DNA from: Thermoplasmata archaeon
GTDB lineage: Archaea > Thermoplasmatota > Thermoplasmata > Thermoplasmatales > Thermoplasmataceae
Direction: 5' to 3'
DNA length: 14,402 bases
NCBI GenBank assembly: GCA_021797265.1
Contig: JAJZZZ010000024.1
Coordinates: 1 to 14,402, forward strand
Part shown: positions 1-7,076 of the stretch, piece after piece
How the letters are laid out: every line of letters begins with the position of its first letter
Position numbering within the stretch: the stretch's first letter is position 1
Made by a program: the position numbers and the translations under genes
The notes under the pieces: model-generated
Told to the model about the DNA's origin: nothing
What the model saw: the letters and a program-made list of their open reading frames with translations, nothing else
Databases searched by the model: none

Positions 1-66
1 CACCTCTGAAATTTCTGCAATCCAGTAGTCACTGAACCTAGATTGAAAGGCAGTGAGTTCTTCCAT
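1..66 (-). CDS. 5' fragment of an unidentified gene, cut by the window edge
   Basis: Reading leftward from the ATG at 66 gives 22 uninterrupted codons to the edge, beginning MEELTAFQSRF. An in-frame stop lies five codons upstream (79-81), so the start must be the ATG at 66 or the TTG at 72. An A/T-rich stretch with TATA character (GGTTAAAGATAAATAAAACC on the minus strand, 74-93) lies just upstream, as expected for a promoter divergent from the gene at 209. The fragment is too short for me to recognise a family, and I assign no function. That it is a real gene is inferred from its promoter-like upstream sequence and the divergent layout. Confidence 0.45.
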   Translation of the reverse strand, partial: MEELTAFQSRFSDYWIAEISEV

Positions 67-83
67 ATCCAATGGTTTTATTT

Positions 84-130
84 ATCTTTAACCATCCACT
101 GCGTATTTTCTGTGCCCGGAATCTTTAACC
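84..130. repeat. 10-bp direct repeat in a divergent promoter region
   Basis: ATCTTTAACC occurs at 84-93 and again, identical, at 121-130. A shorter copy (CTTAACC) is at 141-147. On the minus strand this reads GGTTAAAGAT, and the 84-93 copy overlaps the TATA-like stretch of the leftward gene. An 8-bp inverted pair (TTTTCTGT at 106-113, ACAGAAAA at 155-162) lies in the same spacer. The repeats could be regulator sites or repeated BRE/TATA elements; the sequence alone does not decide. Confidence 0.4.
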
Positions 131-180
131 GGATTTACCCCTTAACCGTGCCATACAGAAAAACATGCCTGATGGCAGAA

Positions 181-188
181 TTTATTTA
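181..188 (+). promoter_or_regulatory. TATA box of the 209 gene
   Basis: TTTATTTA is centred about 24.5 nt before the GTG at 209. This is the expected archaeal TATA-to-start distance, so it supports that GTG as the start of a leaderless transcript. Confidence 0.55.
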
Positions 189-208
189 CAAAGATTGACT
201 GATGGTCT

Positions 209-550
209 GTGGCAGATGACATTGAAAGATACCTGAGCAACTTCTTCAAGGCAATGCCCTCGGAAGACCTCTATTTTGAGGCCCTTCATGAGATTATCAA
301 GGACCTTGTGAAGGAATATCTTAAAAGGAAAATAAACCAGAATGATGAGATCAAGAACGAGATTATGAGCATACTTGAAAAATTCATGGAGAGCAAATTC
401 AAGGAATACGATGCCATGGCAAGGATGGCCAAGGTCACGGCCGAGATAGGTCTCATCAGCACACCCAGTTCCATAAAGGATGAGGCTGTGTCGGATTTTG
501 TTGGCACATTCAGGAAAGAGATTGAAGAGATAATCAAGAAAACTTTCTGA
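209..550 (+). CDS. Small helical protein of unknown function (113 aa)
   Basis: I do not recognise this protein. It begins at a GTG. The only nearby ATG, at 202, is in another frame and stops after five codons, and the TATA box at 181-188 is spaced for the GTG. The sequence is rich in Lys and Glu with regularly spaced hydrophobic residues, especially about residues 20-75 (IIKDLVKEYL, then IMSILEKFM) and 95-113. It looks all-helical, perhaps a coiled coil or small helical bundle. There is no signal peptide, membrane segment, Cys pair or recognisable catalytic motif, so it is probably cytosolic. It converges on the polymerase D small-subunit gene with 8 nt between stop codons. A T6 run at 575-580 just past its stop could end the transcript inside the 3' end of that neighbour. 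Codon use looks like that of its neighbours, which favours a real gene. Confidence 0.75.
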   Translation: MADDIERYLSNFFKAMPSEDLYFEALHEIIKDLVKEYLKRKINQNDEIKNEIMSILEKFMESKFKEYDAMARMAKVTAEIGLISTPSSIKDEAVSDFVGTFRKEIEEIIKKTF

Positions 551-558
551 TTTCCTGG

Positions 559-1971
559 TCAGGGATTTTCAAAATTTTTTATCATCGTAGATCTTGAGTG
601 AAGATCAAACATTGTCATTATTGATGGGTTTGGGGAGAAATTCATCATCTTCTGATAGTCCGTCTGTGACTGCCAGGTTGACGAGTTCACATACCTGACT
701 CCCCTGTAGTTCCCCAGATAGTGGGAATGTATATGGCCCGTTATGAAAATATCAGGGACTTCCTCAATAACATGATAGTCATTGGGCGACGGGATGAGGG
801 GTGTCTTACCCCCATATTTCGGGGCAAGATGCCTTCTCTTGAGCATTTCTTCTATGGCTTTTCCTATGGACGTATAATTGGCGCCGGGAACAAGCTCAAT
901 CATGTCATTGAGAGACATTCCATGGTAAAGCAGAACGTTCTTGCCCTCCAGCTTCAGGTTGAAAGGGTTTGGAAGCATTACTGCATTTTCCGGAAAGATC
1001 TCCTTCAGCTTACCGGTAAAATACGGCTGAGGCTCGGCAAGCCTAACAACATCGTGATTTCCAGGCATGACGAATATCTGTATGTCCTCCGGGATCTCGC
1101 TAAGGTATTCACCCAGTTTTCCGTACTGCTCAGAGGGGTTTATGAGTTCCAGATCGTCTTCCTGCCCTGGGTAGACCCCGATACCATCAACAACATCACC
1201 GCTGAGAATCAGATATTTCAAATTTGCTGCCTCCTTGTCGGAGGACTTTATCCAGTTCAGCAGCCTGCGGAAATCATCCTTCCTGAATGTTTTGGAACCC
1301 ACATGAATATCGGATAGTGATGCGACATATACCGGTTCCTTTCCCGTATCTTCAATGACACGGTAAGGTATGTCCGGCCTGACAATTTCGTTTGGAAAGA
1401 GAACAGGTTCACCCGGCCCCCGGCTGACAGATCCGATTACGCCTATGACTTCGTCCTGGATGATGAGTTCGTTGGACAGCCCCTTGTCCTTCATGATTAT
1501 TGCCTGGATGCTGTCGTCCATGTCCTCAAGCAGTACACGCTTGTGGCCGTTTCTGGTGACATCCACGGAAGATACCATGCCAACAATTTTCACCTCGCCG
1601 TATGTCTTCTTTGCCGTCCTTATGTCCATGGATCCGCGCATTGTCCCGGAAAGTGATACGATTTTCCTCAGCTTCTCGTACCTGCTCACGAACATCTTCC
1701 GGAAGTCCTCAACCGTGCTGTTCACCCTTATGTCCGGCAGGTTGACCTCATAATCCATTCTCTCGGTTTTCTGTTCACCGCGAATCAGCTTTCTGACAGT
1801 CTTATCATCAATATATCCTGCTGATTCAACCTCCTGCGACAGGAGCCTTGGTATAAGCGACCCCATGCTCCTTTCCAGTATGATGTTAAGTGCCTGCGGC
1901 GAGACAAGAATTCCGTGCTTGTGGAAATACTCCAGGATCGAGACTCTGTCGCTGAAAAGCTGATCCGGCAT
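559..1971 (-). CDS. polB: DNA polymerase D (Pol II) small subunit DP1, 3'-5' exonuclease
   Basis: This is the small subunit of the archaeal replicative polymerase PolD. It pairs with the large catalytic subunit DP2 (not in this window) and supplies Mre11-like proofreading 3'-5' exonuclease activity. From the ATG at 1971 the product has 470 residues. The N-terminal part (1-120) is helical and less conserved. An OB-fold-like region spans about 125-200 (VKIVGMVSSV, later IGVIGSVSRG). The calcineurin-like phosphoesterase domain spans about 213-450. Its metal-binding motifs are all present: SDIHVGS (220-226), SGDVVDG (257-263), GNHD (304-307), YHG (349-351) and GHIHSH (412-417), so the nuclease looks intact. 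An upstream in-frame TTG at 1980 is possible. I chose the ATG because the TATA-like box at 1991-1998 is centred about 24 nt before it. The gene is divergent from the EamA transporter gene. Confidence 0.96.
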   Translation of the reverse strand: MPDQLFSDRVSILEYFHKHGILVSPQALNIILERSMGSLIPRLLSQEVESAGYIDDKTVRKLIRGEQKTERMDYEVNLPDIRVNSTVEDFRKMFVSRYEKLRKIVSLSGTMRGSMDIRTAKKTYGEVKIVGMVSSVDVTRNGHKRVLLEDMDDSIQAIIMKDKGLSNELIIQDEVIGVIGSVSRGPGEPVLFPNEIVRPDIPYRVIEDTGKEPVYVASLSDIHVGSKTFRKDDFRRLLNWIKSSDKEAANLKYLILSGDVVDGIGVYPGQEDDLELINPSEQYGKLGEYLSEIPEDIQIFVMPGNHDVVRLAEPQPYFTGKLKEIFPENAVMLPNPFNLKLEGKNVLLYHGMSLNDMIELVPGANYTSIGKAIEEMLKRRHLAPKYGGKTPLIPSPNDYHVIEEVPDIFITGHIHSHYLGNYRGVRYVNSSTWQSQTDYQKMMNFSPNPSIMTMFDLHSRSTMIKNFENP

Positions 1972-1990
1972 GATTGCCAAATAGCCCTAG

Positions 1991-1998
1991 TTTACTTA
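1991..1998 (-). promoter_or_regulatory. TATA/BRE element of the DP1 gene
   Basis: On the minus strand GGGTTAAGTAAAC is centred about 24 nt before the ATG at 1971. The nine bases GGTTAAGTA (1993-2001) recur identically upstream of the MIP18-family gene (12050-12058). Confidence 0.5.
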
Positions 1999-2040
1999 AC
2001 CCTTTAGTGTCATCTGGTCACCCCGGAAACACAATAAGGA

Positions 2041-2048
2041 TTTATTTT
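2041..2048 (+). promoter_or_regulatory. TATA box of the EamA gene
   Basis: TTTATTTT is centred about 24 nt before the GTG at 2068 but only 8-9 nt before the GTG at 2053. It therefore favours the later start for a leaderless transcript. Confidence 0.5.
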
Positions 2049-2067
2049 TGAAGTGAATGCACATTCT

Positions 2068-2973
2068 GTGTCAAGAGCAGAGGATACAGCGGGCTTCATA
2101 GCAATGGCTTCATTCTGGGCCCTGAACTACCCGCTTGTTAAATTCGCCATTGTTTACCAGTCCTCGCTATCACTCCTGTTTTTCCGCATATTCTTTGCAG
2201 CCATAGCATCCTTCGTAATCTTCAGGAAAGGAATCCACTTTCCACGGGATCTGGCCACGAACCTGAAGATTCTGGTATTCTCTCTTCTTAACCTGATATT
2301 TTTCATGGGCTTCTGGTTTGTTGGAGAATCAACGGAAAGCTCAGCACTCTCATCAATCATAATATATTCATATCCGGTTATCACCATCGCACTGTCTGCA
2401 ATGCTGCTGGGGGAGAAACTCTCCAGGGCAAGGGTAGCCGGAACTGCTGTGGGTTTTGCCGGGCTCATTTTTATTTTCATCCAGCAGCTCTTCATAAAAC
2501 CTGGACTGGGGCTTGTGCTTCTTATTCTGGCCGCCATCAGCTGGTCTCTGGCAACAATATTCTTCCGCAAGTACCTCCTTGAGGTGGGAAGCATGACCGT
2601 GAACTCCCTGCAGTTTCTATATGCACTCCCCATTGTTGCGGCAGTTGTTTTCCCATTCCACCTTGTGAACTTTTCCAGGCTGACACCTCAGTTCCTTGTA
2701 ATAATGATATACATGGGGGCACTGAGCACGTCTGTGGCCTACTGGATTTACATGAGACTCTACACAAAGTATTCCGTGTCGGAGATCTCGGCCTTTTTCT
2801 TTGCAGTCCCAGCCCTGTCAATAATTTTCAGCTATTTCATCCTGAAGGAAAATAACACCCTGTTCACGTATGGTGGATTTGCGCTCATTGGTGCCGGGAT
2901 ATTCCTGAGTTCCTGGAAGAGTAAATCTGCCCGTGAAGAAAAATTGTTAGAAGCTCCCGGCGAAGAGGTCTGA
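2068..2973 (+). CDS. EamA/DMT-superfamily transporter, ten membrane segments
   Basis: This is an integral membrane protein of the drug/metabolite transporter superfamily. Members move small metabolites such as amino acids or nucleotides across the cytoplasmic membrane; the substrate cannot be read from sequence. From GTG 2068 it has 301 residues, and an in-frame GTG at 2053 would add five. Two EamA repeats are visible. Repeat 1 spans about 8-138 and has the family signature YPVITIALSAMLLGEKL near 102-118. Repeat 2 spans about 147-283 and has FFFAVPALSIIFSYFILKE near 243-261. Hydrophobic stretches are consistent with ten helices, and a short charged tail (KSKSAREEKLLEA) follows the last one. 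It is divergent from the DP1 gene and is followed 69 nt later by a separately promoted DNA glycosylase gene, so no functional link is implied. Confidence 0.92.
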   Translation: MSRAEDTAGFIAMASFWALNYPLVKFAIVYQSSLSLLFFRIFFAAIASFVIFRKGIHFPRDLATNLKILVFSLLNLIFFMGFWFVGESTESSALSSIIIYSYPVITIALSAMLLGEKLSRARVAGTAVGFAGLIFIFIQQLFIKPGLGLVLLILAAISWSLATIFFRKYLLEVGSMTVNSLQFLYALPIVAAVVFPFHLVNFSRLTPQFLVIMIYMGALSTSVAYWIYMRLYTKYSVSEISAFFFAVPALSIIFSYFILKENNTLFTYGGFALIGAGIFLSSWKSKSAREEKLLEAPGEEV

Positions 2974-3010
2974 TTCTGCACCGCTACAAACAGAGTTGTG
3001 CGCTGAAGAG

Positions 3011-3018
3011 TTTTATAG
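3011..3018 (+). promoter_or_regulatory. TATA box of the uracil-DNA glycosylase gene
   Basis: TTTTATAG is centred about 28 nt before the ATG at 3043, consistent with a leaderless or nearly leaderless transcript separate from the upstream transporter gene. Confidence 0.5.
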
Positions 3019-3042
3019 GTTCCTCTACATGAAGTCCTGAAG

Positions 3043-3660
3043 ATGCAGGAACTACGTGAGATTTGCTCTGAGATATCAATGTGCAAGAAGTGCGATTTAT
3101 ATCTCTCCAGGAAAAATGCTGTATGCGGTTTTGGCAGCGATTCACCCCGCATAATGATAATTGGTGAAGCACCTGGAGCAAAGGAGGATGAGGTGGGAAA
3201 ACCATTCGTCGGCAGAAGTGGGCAGCTTCTGAACAGGGCACTTGAATATGCCGGAATACTCCCGCATGATCTGTACATAACAAATTCAGTGAGGTGCAGG
3301 CCAATGATAGGAAAATCTCCAAAGATGGGAGAAATAAGGCAGTGTTCGGATTACCTGAAAAAAGAAATCACCGCACTTAGGCCCCGCATCATGGTGCCAA
3401 TGGGCAACACTGCCCTTAAATCGGTATCACTCATTCTGGGGTCAAACCTGGGAAAGGTTTCAGAGGTGGAGGGGCGCTTCATGTATCTTTCAGGGCATAT
3501 ACTTGCCCCGCAGTACCACCCCGCAGCCATATTGCGGAATCCCAAAAGGATGGAGAGATTCAAGGACAACTTCGCCAGGATTTTCCGCCTCATGAATGAC
3601 ATACAGGACGGTATCAGTAACAGTGTTCTTGAACTGCATTCCGTGAAAGTGTTTTACTGA
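3043..3660 (+). CDS. udg: Family 4 uracil-DNA glycosylase with a [4Fe-4S] cluster
   Basis: The enzyme removes uracil from DNA, the first step of base-excision repair, which matters for cytosine deamination at high temperature and low pH. The 205-residue product has the family 4 (UDGa) hallmarks. Four cysteines, C14, C17, C85 and C101, are placed as in the [4Fe-4S]-binding members. Motif 1, GEAPGAKEDEVGKPFVG, spans residues 41-57 and contains the active-site Glu. The substrate-binding loop HPAA is at 159-162. N81 in TNSVRCRP is also typical. The ATG at 3043 starts close to the first conserved helix and fits the TATA box. The protein extends about 20 residues past the last conserved helix, a tail of unclear role. 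The gene ends opposite the convergent surface-protein gene, across a structured spacer. Confidence 0.96.
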   Translation: MQELREICSEISMCKKCDLYLSRKNAVCGFGSDSPRIMIIGEAPGAKEDEVGKPFVGRSGQLLNRALEYAGILPHDLYITNSVRCRPMIGKSPKMGEIRQCSDYLKKEITALRPRIMVPMGNTALKSVSLILGSNLGKVSEVEGRFMYLSGHILAPQYHPAAILRNPKRMERFKDNFARIFRLMNDIQDGISNSVLELHSVKVFY

Positions 3661-3663
3661 ACA

Positions 3664-3690
3664 GCCCGAGGGTTTATTCCCGCCCGTGGG
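3664..3690. repeat. GC-rich 9-mer direct repeat in the spacer after udg
   Basis: GCCCGAGGG (3664-3672) and GCCCGTGGG (3682-3690) are the same 9-mer with one mismatch, 18 bp apart. The second copy with the next base, GCCCGTGGGC (3682-3691), forms GCCC/GGGC arms around a 2-nt centre. It sits directly before the longer inverted repeat at 3692-3747. Confidence 0.45.
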
Positions 3691-3691
3691 C

Positions 3692-3747
3692 CTCACATTA
3701 ACCTGTATTATGCTGGCTCCGGCATATTATGGCATCAGGAATGTGAG
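3692..3747. terminator. Long imperfect hairpin between two convergent genes
   Basis: CTCACATT (3692-3699) pairs perfectly with AATGTGAG (3740-3747). After a 2-nt bulge, CCTG (3702-3705) pairs with CAGG (3736-3739). An inner hairpin forms from TATGC (3709-3713) with GCATA (3722-3726), extended by a G-U pair and GC pairs. It lies between the stops of udg and the surface-protein gene. It may be a bidirectional 3'-end structure, but there is no clear T-run on either side, so a small RNA or a scattered genomic repeat remains possible. Confidence 0.45.
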
Positions 3748-3752
3748 AAGGA

Positions 3753-4607
3753 TCAGTGCCTTCTTCTTGCGAAATAGAATGACACCGCCGCACCGATTAC
3801 GAGAATGGTGGCAATGACGTAGTAAGCCACTGGAGATGACTCAGGAGGGGGAGTGATGCTAACATTGTTTGAGGATGCAACGGCATATCCCGGAGTTGAG
3901 ATTGTGTAGGATGGATCAATAAGCAGCGACACGTTACCATTTCCGCCATTGTGGCTCCAGGAATAGTTGCCCGTTGTTCCTGCATTGTAGCTGAAGGTGG
4001 TGGTATTTGTGGCCGCATCATATGTTCTGTTCCACTTTGTCAGTGAGACCTGGAAGGCGGAGAGGTTGAACACGTCCACGCTGGACTTGTTTACTCTAAC
4101 GATACCGCTGTAACTACCTCCCAGACTTAGGCCGCTTGTAACCTGGAGTGACCTCCATGAGAGATTGGCGCTGTGGTTGCTGAAAATCCCGCTGACGTTC
4201 ATTGCCAGTTCTGCAGAAGTGTGGATAACCATTAACTTATATTTGTCTGTAGTTGAATTCGAAACGTTACTGACTAAGTTGTATGATAGATTTTGCAGCA
4301 CAGCTTTATTGTCCCTTTCCTGAAGGGAAGTGTTCACCGCACGGAAAGCCATTGAATGATCAGAAATATATCCATGATATGAAAAATTTCCCGACATTAT
4401 TCCTGATATAAGAGTCAACAGGGATGATAAGAATGATGATTCTGAAACATTTACTGTTAGTGTTGAATTGAAATAGGCATTGACAGTTGCACTATCATTA
4501 TCTGGATTCAACATAACTGTGACGGAAGTTGCGTTGACCGCAGGCACCATGAGGATTGCCACGGCAATCACAGCGAGTGCGGCAATAGCCACAGGTTTGT
4601 TCATCAT
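3753..4607 (-). CDS. Sequon-rich surface protein with signal and C-terminal anchor (284 aa)
   Basis: I do not recognise a named family. The N-terminus is a typical signal or anchor segment: a Lys at position 4, a hydrophobic core at about 6-24, then VNATS. The C-terminus has one membrane helix (about 262-280) followed by ARRRH. That makes an extracellular ectodomain anchored at its C-terminus with a short basic cytoplasmic tail. The ectodomain is rich in Ser, Thr and Asn, has no Cys, and carries 19 N-X-S/T sequons (N25, 37, 47, 53, 74, 92, 106, 114, 117, 137, 144, 148, 173, 181, 193, 201, 214, 225 and 248). A Pro-rich stalk (TPPPESSP, 252-259) precedes the helix. This is what a heavily N-glycosylated envelope protein of a wall-less acidophile would look like, but the role is unknown. 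The TATA box at 4629-4636 fits the first of two tandem ATGs. The gene follows IMP dehydrogenase by 54 nt but has its own promoter. Confidence 0.75.
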   Translation of the reverse strand: MMNKPVAIAALAVIAVAILMVPAVNATSVTVMLNPDNDSATVNAYFNSTLTVNVSESSFLSSLLTLISGIMSGNFSYHGYISDHSMAFRAVNTSLQERDNKAVLQNLSYNLVSNVSNSTTDKYKLMVIHTSAELAMNVSGIFSNHSANLSWRSLQVTSGLSLGGSYSGIVRVNKSSVDVFNLSAFQVSLTKWNRTYDAATNTTTFSYNAGTTGNYSWSHNGGNGNVSLLIDPSYTISTPGYAVASSNNVSITPPPESSPVAYYVIATILVIGAAVSFYFARRRH

Positions 4608-4628
4608 CCTATGCTAATTGAATTCTGG

Positions 4629-4636
4629 AATATAAA
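4629..4636 (-). promoter_or_regulatory. TATA box of the surface-protein gene
   Basis: TTTATATT on the minus strand is centred about 25.5 nt before the ATG at 4607. It selects the first ATG of the tandem pair and shows that transcription need not depend on the IMP dehydrogenase gene upstream. Confidence 0.6.
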
Positions 4637-4661
4637 CAGATGGAAAGGGGTTTTGTTCCCT

Positions 4662-6119
4662 CTACACCTGATAAATCTGGTAATTTGGAGGTTCACTCAC
4701 TATCCTTATGTCATGTGGATGGCTCTCCCTCAGGCCACTGGATGTTATCTTTACAAACCTTGACTTTGTCTTGAGTTCTCCGATATCCCGTGCTCCAACA
4801 TACCCCATTCCAGACTTCATTCCTCCCGTGAGCTGGAATAGAACCTCGTCAACCCTTCCCTTGAATGGAACTGCTCCCTCAACACCTTCTGCAACAAACT
4901 TGTTTGATCCAATCTTTCCGTAGCGATCAGAAATTCCTGTCTGTATGGCACCCAGTGAGCCCATGCCCCTGTATGCCTTGTATTTCCTTCCATTCATTAT
5001 CATCTCGGAGCCTGGGCTCTCCTCTGTTCCGGCGAATATTGACCCAAGCATTACTGCATCGGCGCCGGCAGCTATGGCTTTCACAATGTCACCTGAAAAG
5101 CGGATTCCGCCATCTGCAATAACCGGGACACCATGCTTGGCTGCGATCTCAGCCACGTCTGAAATTGCAGTGATCTGTGGGACTCCGATTCCAGCGATGA
5201 TCCTGGTGGTGCATATGGATCCCGGCCCTATCCCGACTCTCAGGCCGTCCACATCCAGTGATATGAGGTCCTCTGCTGCCTCCGCAGTGGCAATATTCCC
5301 TGCCACTATGTCCACCGATACAAGTTTCCTCATCTTCTTGATGGAGTTCAGGACATTCTCATTGTGGGCATGAGCAGTATCAATAACTATGGCATCCACT
5401 CCCTCCTTTTCAAGTGCCTGCGCCCTTTCCAGATCAAATGGGCCAACAGCTGCCCCAACAAGAAGCTGGCCGTTTTCATCCCTGCTTGCTTCCGGGAATT
5501 TCTCCCTGTTTCTTATGTCCTTGGCGGTTATGAGCCCAACAACCCTGCCGTTCCTGTCCACAAGGGGCAGCTTTTCTATCCTGTTCTTGTGGAGTATCTC
5601 CACCGCTTCCTCAATTGGTATATTGTCATTGGCAGATATGACCTTCCGGATCATTATGTCCTCAACAGTGTTTCTTCCCTTTCCTGCGAAGTCCAGATCC
5701 CTGCGTGTCACAATGCCCACCAGTTTCTCGCCGGAGACTACCGGTAGCCCCCCGATGTTCTTTGTCCTCATTATATCCCTGAGATCGTTTATTGTTGTCT
5801 CAGGGGATACGGTGTGCACATTTCTTATCACAATGGTCTCCTCTCTTTTGACTCTTCTGACAAAGCCGATCTGCTGGTTCATGGTGATGTTTCTGTGAAT
5901 TATGCCCAGTGCCCCCTGCTTTGCCATGGCCATTGCCATTCCGCTTTCTGTGACGGTATCCATGGGGGAGCTCACAATGGGCACCTTGAGTTTTATGTGC
6001 CTGGAAAAATTAGATGATATATTTACTTCCCTGGGCTCCACTGCAGTCCTGGAAGGAATAAGAAGGACGTCGTCATACGTGAGGGCTTCCCTTATCTGCT
6101 GGAACTTATCTGTGAACAT
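4662..6119 (-). CDS. guaB: Inosine-5'-monophosphate dehydrogenase with CBS domains
   Basis: IMPDH oxidises IMP to XMP with NAD+, the first committed step of GMP synthesis, in the cytosol. The product has 485 residues, the usual length for a full enzyme with a CBS pair. The N-terminal barrel part begins ALTYDDVLLIPS (12-23). Two CBS domains are inserted at about 97-205 (GLPVVSGEKLVGIVTRRD, then LPLVDRNGRVVGLITAKD). The barrel then resumes with the phosphate- and IMP-binding segments and the catalytic loop GPGSICTTR, whose nucleophile is C303. ADGGIRFSGD (336-344) and the flap Arg-Tyr (R399-Y400) are present, so the enzyme appears complete. The ATG at 6119 lies about 25 nt after the centre of a TATA box at 6141-6148. 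mqnA lies 88 nt upstream on the same strand but has no evident link to purine synthesis. Confidence 0.98.
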   Translation of the reverse strand: MFTDKFQQIREALTYDDVLLIPSRTAVEPREVNISSNFSRHIKLKVPIVSSPMDTVTESGMAMAMAKQGALGIIHRNITMNQQIGFVRRVKREETIVIRNVHTVSPETTINDLRDIMRTKNIGGLPVVSGEKLVGIVTRRDLDFAGKGRNTVEDIMIRKVISANDNIPIEEAVEILHKNRIEKLPLVDRNGRVVGLITAKDIRNREKFPEASRDENGQLLVGAAVGPFDLERAQALEKEGVDAIVIDTAHAHNENVLNSIKKMRKLVSVDIVAGNIATAEAAEDLISLDVDGLRVGIGPGSICTTRIIAGIGVPQITAISDVAEIAAKHGVPVIADGGIRFSGDIVKAIAAGADAVMLGSIFAGTEESPGSEMIMNGRKYKAYRGMGSLGAIQTGISDRYGKIGSNKFVAEGVEGAVPFKGRVDEVLFQLTGGMKSGMGYVGARDIGELKTKSRFVKITSSGLRESHPHDIRIVSEPPNYQIYQV

Positions 6120-6140
6120 GTTGACGTAAGGCTAAACGCC

Positions 6141-6148
6141 TAAATAAA
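6141..6148 (-). promoter_or_regulatory. TATA box of the guaB gene
   Basis: TTTATTTA on the minus strand is centred about 25.5 nt before the ATG at 6119, as expected for a leaderless transcript. Confidence 0.6.
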
Positions 6149-6207
6149 TCTGTTCAGAGTTAATTCAATATCTCTATTCAATTGCTCTGGGCAGGTCGTG
6201 ATCAGGG

Positions 6208-6960
6208 TTAAATCCCGTACAGTTCATGCGCTATGGATGAAGCAAACTCTATGGACTTTAAGGTTTCTTTGGTAAACTCATACCTGACAAGAGAATAGTA
6301 CCGCTTCATTATTGCACTGGAGATTCCAAGCTTACTGGCTGATTCCACCGTGCATTCCTCCCTGAATTTATGGGCATCCGTCACGGCAGTATTGAGATTC
6401 CGTATCTCCCGGGAGCAGTTCATTCCCCTTCTCTTAACTGCCACCGCAAAAACAGGAGCGTGGGAACTGATGCGGTTGAACTCATAACCTATGTCCCATA
6501 TAATCCTGAATCCGCTGCTGAATGCCCTGAGTGCCTCATCCCCTATGACAAGTGCAAACTCTGACTCCTTGAGAAGATCCCTGGCCTCTGTGCTGCTGCT
6601 TGGCTTTGTTTTATATTCAACGCCTTCACTCCGCAGGATATATTTCAGGTACATCTCCGTTGTCCTGGTATGCCGCGTGACTGCGATCTCCATTCCGTTA
6701 TGTGGAAGGGACCCTCGGGATACAAGCAATGTTGAGATCACCGGCCCCCTGGATGAAATAACTGCAGAATTCTCAAGTTCAAGAACATCCCTGTGGCTGA
6801 AATATTCCAGCAGTGACACCATTCCGCAGGAGATGCTACCGCCAAGGATGGAGGAGATTATTTCACGGGGCGAATCCGTGGCCATTTCAGCAGGTTCCGG
6901 ATAAGCCCTGTGAAGCGGACAGCTATGTGTGAAATTTATTAGTCCAATCATTCTGCTCAT
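6208..6960 (-). CDS. mqnA: Chorismate dehydratase MqnA, futalosine menaquinone pathway
   Basis: MqnA dehydrates chorismate to 3-[(1-carboxyvinyl)oxy]benzoate, the entry step of the futalosine pathway to menaquinone. From the ATG at 6960 it has 250 residues, slightly shorter than familiar bacterial MqnA. It shows the family pattern: an N-terminal strand MIGLINFTHSCPLHRAY (4-20), ISCGMVSLLEYF (43-54), ISSRGPVISTLLVSR (68-82) and VIGDEAL (138-144). These fit a periplasmic-binding-protein-like fold. The frame stays open to an ATG at 7098, but those 46 codons do not resemble MqnA and overlap the promoter and start of an opposing small ORF. A weak TATA-like TTACATTTTT (about 6981-6991) is correctly spaced for 6960. 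The related MqnD was considered; the motifs fit MqnA better. Its neighbours mqnE and mqnC support the assignment. Confidence 0.84.
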   Translation of the reverse strand: MSRMIGLINFTHSCPLHRAYPEPAEMATDSPREIISSILGGSISCGMVSLLEYFSHRDVLELENSAVISSRGPVISTLLVSRGSLPHNGMEIAVTRHTRTTEMYLKYILRSEGVEYKTKPSSSTEARDLLKESEFALVIGDEALRAFSSGFRIIWDIGYEFNRISSHAPVFAVAVKRRGMNCSREIRNLNTAVTDAHKFREECTVESASKLGISSAIMKRYYSLVRYEFTKETLKSIEFASSIAHELYGI

Positions 6961-7047
6961 ATGGTAATCGTACTCAATGTCAAAAATGTAACAGTCATCA
7001 CAATTCTGAAAAGCAGTCGGGCGAAACTGCAGATCTGTACCAGAATA

Positions 7048-7055
7048 CTTTAAAG
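7048..7055. promoter_or_regulatory. Palindromic TATA box CTTTAAAG upstream of the 57-codon ORF
   Basis: CTTTAAAG is self-complementary and centred about 25.5 nt before the ATG at 7077 on the plus strand. It could also direct leftward transcription starting near 7025, which would give mqnA a leader of about 65 nt. Confidence 0.45.
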
Positions 7056-7076
7056 CCCAATCAAATTCATAATCTA

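Noticed and set aside
721..1317. 198-codon plus-strand frame opposite the DP1 gene
   Set aside because: It lies antisense across the conserved phosphoesterase domain of DP1. It has no promoter-like box and no recognisable domain.
2154..2633. 159-codon minus-strand frame opposite the EamA gene
   Set aside because: It lies antisense to a clear ten-helix transporter, and its Arg/Ser-rich composition is what the complement of a hydrophobic protein gives.
5389..5898. 169-codon plus-strand frame opposite IMP dehydrogenase
   Set aside because: It is low-complexity, Ser/Leu/Pro-rich and lies wholly antisense to a strongly conserved enzyme. It and its overlapping companions are shadows of guaB codon structure.
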